From Microcaldota archaeon (GTDB lineage: Archaea > Iainarchaeota > Iainarchaeia > JAADDC01): 17,553 nucleotides of DNA. Shown here in pieces: positions 13,350 to 17,553 of the stretch (positions within the stretch are counted from its first letter, which is position 1; each line of letters begins with the position of its first letter). The translations under genes were made by a program, and so were the position numbers. The stretch is taken from NCBI GenBank assembly GCA_027074515.1, contig JALTCQ010000129.1, positions 1 to 17,553 of the forward strand, given 5' to 3'. The notes under the pieces were generated by a model. The model saw only the letters and a list, made by a program, of their open reading frames with translations, ran no database searches and was not told where the DNA came from.

Positions 13350-13691
13350 GTGCGCAAGTGGGAGAAGAAGAAAATACAGAAAATCGCAAGGGAACGAATG
13401 ATCAGGCTCTTTCAGCTGGCAGAGGAAAACGCGAAGACGCATCCGGAGCGAGCAAGGAGATACGTGGAACTGGCGAGGAAGATAGGCCGGAGGTATAACG
13501 TTCCGATACCCGACGAGTGGAAGTATCGGTTCTGCAAGCGCTGCAATACCTTCTGGATTCCGGGGGAGACCGTTATCGTTCGCCTGAAGCCGGAGCCGCA
13601 GCCACACGTGGAGTACATCTGCCTGGTATGTGGAGCAAGGCGAAGGAAGCCATACCTGCGGGAGAAGAAAAACCAAACCACAGCCCAGTAA
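13350..13691 (+). CDS. RNase P protein component 4 (Rpr2/Rpp21 family)
   Basis: A 113-aa protein subunit of archaeal RNase P, the enzyme that trims tRNA 5' ends; it binds Rpp29 and the RNA specificity region. The N-terminal helices (KIARERMIRLFQLAEENAK and RYVELARKIGRRYNVPIP) are family-typical. The zinc ribbon uses two pairs, FCKRCNTF and ICLVCGARRRKPY. The open frame extends far upstream across the Bud32 gene, but GTG at 13350 gives the usual basic N-terminus (MRKWEKKKIQKIARERM) and sits 24.5 bp from the TATA centre. The start is therefore non-ATG and leaderless. Confidence 0.93.
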   Translation: MRKWEKKKIQKIARERMIRLFQLAEENAKTHPERARRYVELARKIGRRYNVPIPDEWKYRFCKRCNTFWIPGETVIVRLKPEPQPHVEYICLVCGARRRKPYLREKKNQTTAQ

Positions 13692-13714
13692 AAATTTTGC
13701 ATTCTTATCGGCGG

Positions 13715-13748
13715 GATTATAACGTGTGAGTGACAAGATTATAACGTG
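13715..13748 (+). promoter_or_regulatory. MCM promoter with tandem 12-bp repeat
   Basis: GATTATAACGTG occurs twice, at 13715-13726 and 13737-13748, with a 22-bp period (about two helical turns). The first copy holds the likely TATA box (TTATAA centred at 13719.5, 26.5 bp before the start), and the second copy ends in the GTG start codon itself. Confidence 0.55.
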
Positions 13749-15875
13749 GGAGAGGGTAGTGAAGACGTTATGGAAAACTTTGACACCGCGCCAATCCAGG
13801 ACGACTCCGGCGTCAGTTCTGAAATCGTGGACAAGTTCGAGCAGTTCTTCCGCGTGGTGTACGAGAAGGAGCTGACAGAATACATAGCGACTCACCCAGA
13901 CGCTACGAGCATTGTTGTGGACTTTGCAAAGCTTGAAAGCTTTGATTACGAGCTGGCTGACGCACTCCTGGACAACCCCGACCAGTATCTCGACGCCATG
14001 GAGTACGCTCTTGGGCGCATAGAGATACCGGGAACGGAAAACCGAAAGCTACGCGTCAGGCTCACGAACACCCCAGACGAGAGAAAGCTTCTTGTAAGGA
14101 ACATAACCTCGGACTACATCGGGAAAATCATCGCGGCAGAGGGTGTGGTCCGCCAGACAACAATGGTTCTCCCAAAGCTAAAGGTGGCCAAGTGGATGTG
14201 CAGAAAGTGTGGGAGGACGTACGACATTCCACAGGAGGGCCCCAAGCTGAAAAAACCGCCCGTCTGCGTCTGTGGTAGCCGAGACTTCGAGCTCCTGCCC
14301 GAACAGTCCATATGGGTGGACTTCCAGAGGATACAGATCCAAGAGCCCATAGAGTACCTCCGTGGCGGCGAGCAGGCAAGATTTATTGATATCTACCTGG
14401 AAGGGGACCTAACAAACAAGGTAAAGCCAGGAGACAGGGTAAACGTGGTCGGCGTGCTCCGCCTACTCCAACCAGACACGAGAAGGACCGTTTATGGTAA
14501 GTATATAGACGCGCTCTGGGTAGAGCCGACGCAGAAAGAGTTTGAAGAGCTTGAACCAACGCCAGAGGAGATAGAGGAAATCAAAAAGCTGGCACAGGAT
14601 CCGGAGATATACGACAAGCTCCGCAGATCCATCGCTCCGACGATTTACGGCCACGACGACATCAAGGAGGCTGTGGCGCTCCAGCTCTTCGGCGGCGTGA
14701 AAAAAGATCTGCCAGACGGAACGCACATACGTGGAAACATACACATACTCCTCATGGGCGACCCTGGTACTGGTAAGTCTCAGATCCTCCGACACGCCGC
14801 AAAGATAGCGCCCAAGAGCATATACGTGGCTGGAAAGACGGCGTCAGGCGCAGGACTCACGGCCACCGCGGAGAAGGACGAGATGGGTGAGGGCGGCTGG
14901 GTGATAAAGGCTGGAGCCCTTGTTCTCGCGTCGGGCGGCATTGCGGCCGTGGACGAGTTCGAGAAGATAGATCAGAAGGACAGGGCGGCGCTGCACGAGG
15001 CGATGGAGCAACAGACAATTAGTGTTGCAAAAGCGGGCATAGTAACGACGTTCAAGGCAGATACGGCAATCCTATCCGCCGCAAACCCGAAGAGGGGGAG
15101 GTTTGATCCATATCAGAACCCCATAGAGCAGATCAACATAGAACCGACGATTCTATCCCGTTTTGATCTCATGTTCATCGTCAAGGAGAAGCTGGACGAA
15201 GAGCGGGACAGAAAGATCGCTGAGCACATACTGAAGACGCACCTGGCAGGGGAGAAGAGAATAGCCTACGAGACAGGCACAGACAAGGAGCTGACGGCGG
15301 AAGAAGTGGAAGAGGCGGAGAAGCACGTAAAGCCAGCCATAGACATAGAGCTGCTAAGGAAGTACATCGCCTACGCAAGGACGCACGTATTCCCGGAGCT
15401 GACAAAGGAAGCTATGGACAAGATCATAGACTTCTACGTGAACCTGCGCAAGCTCGGAAAGCAGCAGAACACCGTGCCCACAACCGCAAGACAGTTGGAA
15501 GCACTCATACGTCTCGCAGAGGCGTCCGCAAGGGTCCGGCTTTCCAACAAGGTGACAGAGGAGGATGCAGACAGGGCAATACGTCTCGCAAGGGCGTCCA
15601 TGGAAGAGGTTCTGAAGGATCCTGAAACGGGGGCCATTGACTTCGACGTTCTGACCACAGGAGAGACGAAGAGCAAGAGAGAGAAGGCCAAGATCGTGCT
15701 GAACATCATCAGAGCGAAGTGCCTGGACACGGACATGGTACCCGTTGACGACGTGATAGAGGAGGCCGTGAGCAACTACAACATGGACAGAGACGAGGTT
15801 AAGGACATTATAGAAAAACTGAAGAGGGATGGAGACATATACGAGCCAAGGCACGGGTTCTTAGCTCCCGCGTAA
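13746..15875 (+). CDS. mcm: MCM replicative helicase
   Basis: The ring-shaped ATP-driven helicase (709 aa) that unwinds DNA at archaeal replication forks. The N-terminal part carries a zinc-binding site with C152, C155, C174 and C176. The AAA+ core shows Walker A GDPGTGKS (338-345), Walker B AAVDEFEK (D403, E404), sensor 1 ILSAANP and arginine finger SRFD (R472). The C-terminal region from about 640 looks like the usual winged helix, ending GDIYEPRHGFLAPA. No intein is present. GTG at 13746 lies 26.5 bp after a TATA centre and suits leaderless translation; ATG at 13770, eight codons later, is the alternative. The stop overlaps the convergent acyl-CoA synthetase gene by 15 nt. Confidence 0.97.
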   Translation: MGEGSEDVMENFDTAPIQDDSGVSSEIVDKFEQFFRVVYEKELTEYIATHPDATSIVVDFAKLESFDYELADALLDNPDQYLDAMEYALGRIEIPGTENRKLRVRLTNTPDERKLLVRNITSDYIGKIIAAEGVVRQTTMVLPKLKVAKWMCRKCGRTYDIPQEGPKLKKPPVCVCGSRDFELLPEQSIWVDFQRIQIQEPIEYLRGGEQARFIDIYLEGDLTNKVKPGDRVNVVGVLRLLQPDTRRTVYGKYIDALWVEPTQKEFEELEPTPEEIEEIKKLAQDPEIYDKLRRSIAPTIYGHDDIKEAVALQLFGGVKKDLPDGTHIRGNIHILLMGDPGTGKSQILRHAAKIAPKSIYVAGKTASGAGLTATAEKDEMGEGGWVIKAGALVLASGGIAAVDEFEKIDQKDRAALHEAMEQQTISVAKAGIVTTFKADTAILSAANPKRGRFDPYQNPIEQINIEPTILSRFDLMFIVKEKLDEERDRKIAEHILKTHLAGEKRIAYETGTDKELTAEEVEEAEKHVKPAIDIELLRKYIAYARTHVFPELTKEAMDKIIDFYVNLRKLGKQQNTVPTTARQLEALIRLAEASARVRLSNKVTEEDADRAIRLARASMEEVLKDPETGAIDFDVLTTGETKSKREKAKIVLNIIRAKCLDTDMVPVDDVIEEAVSNYNMDRDEVKDIIEKLKRDGDIYEPRHGFLAPA

Positions 15876-16490
15876 AACGATGCGGGCATCCACCGCGTAA
15901 ATCCCGTCCCGCGTGGCGAAGAGGGGGTTCAGATCCACTTCTTTGTACTCCGGGTGCTGGGCGAGGAACTCAGAGAATTTGGATACGATGCCGGCAAGGG
16001 CGTCCAAGTCCACGCGCACACCACGGGCACCCTCAAGAATTTTGCGCCCACGAAGGTCCGCGAACATGCTCTTCGCCTCCTCTGGACCAAAGGGGGCCAC
16101 GCGTGCAGAAACGTCCTTGTACACCTCCACAAAGATACCCCCCAGTCCGAAAAGCACCACCGGCCCGAACTGTGGGTCCTGCTTCCCGCCGAGGAAGAGT
16201 TCCACGCCAGAAATCTGCTTCTGAATGAGAATGGGCGCATTGAAAGTACGTTGGAGCGAGTAGAAGCGGTGGAGAAGCGTGTCGTCATCCGTTACGTTCA
16301 ACACCACCGCACCGGCGTCCGTCTTGTGGACGATCTTGTCAGAAACCGCCTTGAGAACGACGGGGTAGCCATAGTCGCGTGCAAATGCCAAGGCGTCTTC
16401 CACGTCTCTTGTGAGAAGGGATGGGACAAAGGGCACAACATCATTCAAGGCGTTCTGGGCAGTCCAAGCATCCAAGACCCGTTCAGCCAA
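15861..16490 (-). CDS. ADP-forming acetyl/acyl-CoA synthetase, beta subunit (ATP-grasp)
   Basis: The ATP-grasp subunit (209 aa) that moves phosphate from the enzyme histidine to ADP, so that acyl-CoA breakdown yields ATP. Visible features: YGYPVVLKAVSDKIVHKTDAG with the phospho-accepting His55, QKQISGVELFLGGKQDPQFGPVV, FGLGGIFVEVYKDVSARVAP and the C-terminal VDLNPLFA. The frame is open to TTG 16505, but GGAGGTG (16503-16497) lies 6 nt before TTG 16490, which decides the start. That start overlaps the upstream stop as TTGGCTGA. The N-terminus is shorter than usual: the typical EAK..L..YGIPVP helix is replaced by a divergent AERVLDAWTAQNALN. No alpha subunit lies in the window. Confidence 0.88.
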   Translation of the reverse strand: MAERVLDAWTAQNALNDVVPFVPSLLTRDVEDALAFARDYGYPVVLKAVSDKIVHKTDAGAVVLNVTDDDTLLHRFYSLQRTFNAPILIQKQISGVELFLGGKQDPQFGPVVLFGLGGIFVEVYKDVSARVAPFGPEEAKSMFADLRGRKILEGARGVRVDLDALAGIVSKFSEFLAQHPEYKEVDLNPLFATRDGIYAVDARIVLRGS

Positions 16491-17055
16491 AGAGCACACC
16501 TCCAAGAGTCGCTATGAGCCCGCCAAAGAACACGAGCATCTGCGTGTTTTTCGGCATGGGCATGAGGAGAGCCACGGCCATGGCTGCAAGTCCGACGAGA
16601 AGCAAAACGTACTTTACAACGGCGACCCCCTTGCCACGGCTATGTGGGTGATATGAGGATTCCAGGTCCCCAAGACGGGTTTCCAGATCGTAAACCTTCT
16701 TTTCGAGCACGGAAAGACGATCCTCAAGACGAGAAACCGTGGAAATATACCTGTTCAGCTCCTCACGAACGCTGTCAAAGAGCAGCTTCTTGGTTAGCTT
16801 CATCTGGGAGTCCACGATGCGGTTTACGTCTGCGGCGAGCTCCTTCTTCATGGCCTCCGCGCGCTCGTCAAAGGCGTCAGCAGCTATCTCCCGAATCTCG
16901 TTGCGCAGAACGCGGAGCATGTCTCTCTCGGCGAGTAGAATGAGCTTGCGTGCTTCGTCCTCAGAAATGCCCATGGTCTTTAGCGTGTCGACGATCTCGT
17001 CAGAGGAAGCCCCCTGACGGACCATCGCTTTTATCGTCTCAAGAACATCAGCCAT
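16483..17055 (-). CDS. Coiled-coil protein with two C-terminal membrane helices
   Basis: I do not recognise this 190-aa protein. Residues 1-40 look like two short helices around a G-I-S-E-D-E-A turn (IVDTLKTMGISEDEARKLI), reminiscent of small three-helix binding domains. Residues about 45-133 are a long charged helix with heptad pattern (ISTVSRLEDRLSVLEKKVYDLETRL), probably a coiled coil. Two membrane helices follow (about 146-165 and 173-190) with a very short loop MPKNTQ. The protein would sit in the membrane with its coiled coil in the cytoplasm. ATG 17055 is preferred to upstream codons because a TATA box TTTAAA lies 24.5 bp before it, giving a leaderless message. The acyl-CoA synthetase start overlaps its stop by 8 nt. 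Confidence 0.75.
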   Translation of the reverse strand: MADVLETIKAMVRQGASSDEIVDTLKTMGISEDEARKLILLAERDMLRVLRNEIREIAADAFDERAEAMKKELAADVNRIVDSQMKLTKKLLFDSVREELNRYISTVSRLEDRLSVLEKKVYDLETRLGDLESSYHPHSRGKGVAVVKYVLLLVGLAAMAVALLMPMPKNTQMLVFFGGLIATLGGVLFG

Positions 17056-17076
17056 GTTGAGAATACGTGACGAGAA

Positions 17077-17082
17077 TTTAAA
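17077..17082 (-). promoter_or_regulatory. TATA box of the coiled-coil membrane protein gene
   Basis: TTTAAA centred at 17079.5, 24.5 bp before the ATG at 17055. No Shine-Dalgarno is seen, so the message is probably leaderless and may carry the acyl-CoA synthetase gene as second cistron. Confidence 0.55.
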
Positions 17083-17089
17083 AGGGGTT

Positions 17090-17219
17090 GTTATTGAAAT
17101 TTCCGCCCAAGGCAGCCAGGAGACGGTCCGTAGCAATCCCAGATACCCTCAAGCGGGCCAGCCTATCTCCCGGCTTGCCTAAACGCCCGTGTTACCTTAA
17201 CATCACCCCCTCCGTCCGC
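17090..17219 (-). ncRNA. Possible small RNA in the gap before the M50 protease gene
   Basis: The gap has no plausible coding frame on the minus strand, but a consensus TATA box at 17248-17241 predicts a start near 17219. The following 130 nt are GC-rich and can form TGTTA-AGG-TAACA (about 17204-17191) and AAGCcGGG/CCCGCTT (about 17177-17152, one bulged base). GGACGG near the start can pair with CCGTCT near the end (one G-U pair). The sequence turns AT-rich at about 17108, ending near CCCCTTTT. No known family was recognised, so this remains a weak call. Confidence 0.25.
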
Positions 17220-17240
17220 AAAGGGAAAAGGACAAGGGAG

Positions 17241-17248
17241 TATATAAA
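17241..17248. promoter_or_regulatory. TATA box in the gap before the M50 protease gene
   Basis: TATATAAA (plus) reads TTTATATA (minus), centred at 17244.5, the best TATA match in the right end of the window. To the left it would drive the RNA candidate at 17219; to the right its expected start coincides with a GTG (17270) opening a 20-codon frame. Confidence 0.45.
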
Positions 17249-17316
17249 CAATATGTGTCACTCCGAGTAGTGAAAACAATTATACATAAGAAAATGGGCA
17301 CTGTTATGGCAGAACA

Positions 17317-17553
17317 TCAGACGGCTGCGTAGAGCACGTACGCCGCGAGGAATGCCAGAACCGTGGCGAAGTAAACACCTTTGTCCCATGCGAGAACCTT
17401 GGAGCCATCCAAGGGATACACTGGAATCATGTTAAACAGGCCGAGGAACGTGTTCACGTAGCCAACCGCGTAGATCCAGAGGGCGAACTGGGGGAGCACT
17501 TGGAAGAAGAGGAGGGCAAAGCAGAGCGCAGCGATTATGAGGTTCACAAGGGG
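17317..17553 (-). CDS. M50-family site-2 protease, C-terminal part (runs off the window)
   Basis: 78 codons plus stop of a gene that continues beyond the right edge. The fragment begins PLVNLIIAAL, the end of the GP-x-x-N motif found in the membrane core of M50 peptidases. It then has VNTFLGLFNMIPVYPLDGSKVL, the second conserved motif carrying the metal-binding aspartate. The zinc-binding HExxH must lie outside the window. These enzymes cut transmembrane helices of other proteins. The last part is one or two further membrane helices. Confidence 0.85.
   Translation of the reverse strand, partial: PLVNLIIAALCFALLFFQVLPQFALWIYAVGYVNTFLGLFNMIPVYPLDGSKVLAWDKGVYFATVLAFLAAYVLYAAV

Noticed and set aside
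13302..13895. Upstream extension of Bud32 to 399 aa
   Set aside because: It runs antisense through Rpr2 and the MCM start, and the kinase family begins at MELIKKGAEAELYR.
13746..15875. Intein in the MCM gene
   Set aside because: Archaeal MCM genes often carry inteins at the Walker A or Arg-finger region, but here the motifs are uninterrupted and the length is normal.
1..17553. CRISPR arrays, insertion sequences, rRNA genes
   Set aside because: No regularly spaced repeats, transposase motifs or rRNA sequences were seen on either strand.

Overview
The window is a gene-dense stretch of archaeal chromosome. The archaeal assignment rests on ABCE1/Rli1, an MCM helicase, ribosomal proteins eS1 and archaeal-type uS15, CDP-archaeol synthase, the KEOPS kinase Bud32, RNase P protein 4 (Rpr2), the Nre repair protein, and TATA-box promoters with many leaderless GTG/TTG starts. 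Two tiny class III prepilins (G|QTxxEYLLLVGG) and very compact spacing suggest a DPANN-type archaeon such as Micrarchaeota or Diapherotrites. That lineage call is an inference.

Layout. Positions 2-1759 (+) encode ABCE1. Positions 7928-1744 (-) hold a type IV pilus-like (Tad/archaellum-type) locus: secretion ATPase, two TadB/TadC platform proteins, a class III prepilin with its own strong promoter, and an A24 prepilin peptidase. It is followed by a small exported protein and a multi-pass membrane protein resembling the archaeal DUF112/TctA family. Positions 7978-9198 (+) encode Nre with a PCNA-binding C-terminus, convergent with a second, orphan 44-aa prepilin (9329-9195). Positions 9377-9692 (+) hold an unassigned, hairpin-rich presumptive RNA followed by tRNA-Arg(TCG). 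Positions 9788-10294 (+) encode a winged-helix regulator with a palindromic upstream site. tRNA-Gln(CTG) lies at 10472-10400 (-).

From 12631 to 10576 (-) runs a tightly overlapping operon: uS15, an unannotated 35-aa ORF, eS1, CDP-archaeol synthase and an archaeosortase-family protein. Bud32 (13301-12696, -) and Rpr2 (13350-13691, +) are divergent and share one TATA box. MCM (13746-15875, +) is convergent with the beta subunit of ADP-forming acyl-CoA synthetase (16490-15861, -). That gene follows a coiled-coil membrane protein (17055-16483, -). The right end carries the C-terminal part of an M50 site-2 protease (-), and a possible second small RNA lies in the gap.

The most unusual points are these. 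Single palindromic TATA elements sit about 25 bp from the starts of divergent leaderless genes. A structured RNA candidate precedes tRNA-Arg. A small ORF sits inside a ribosomal operon. An archaeosortase is translationally coupled to CDP-archaeol synthase, which would supply lipid precursor for the anchors archaeosortases are thought to install. I saw no CRISPR array, insertion sequence, integrase or rRNA gene.
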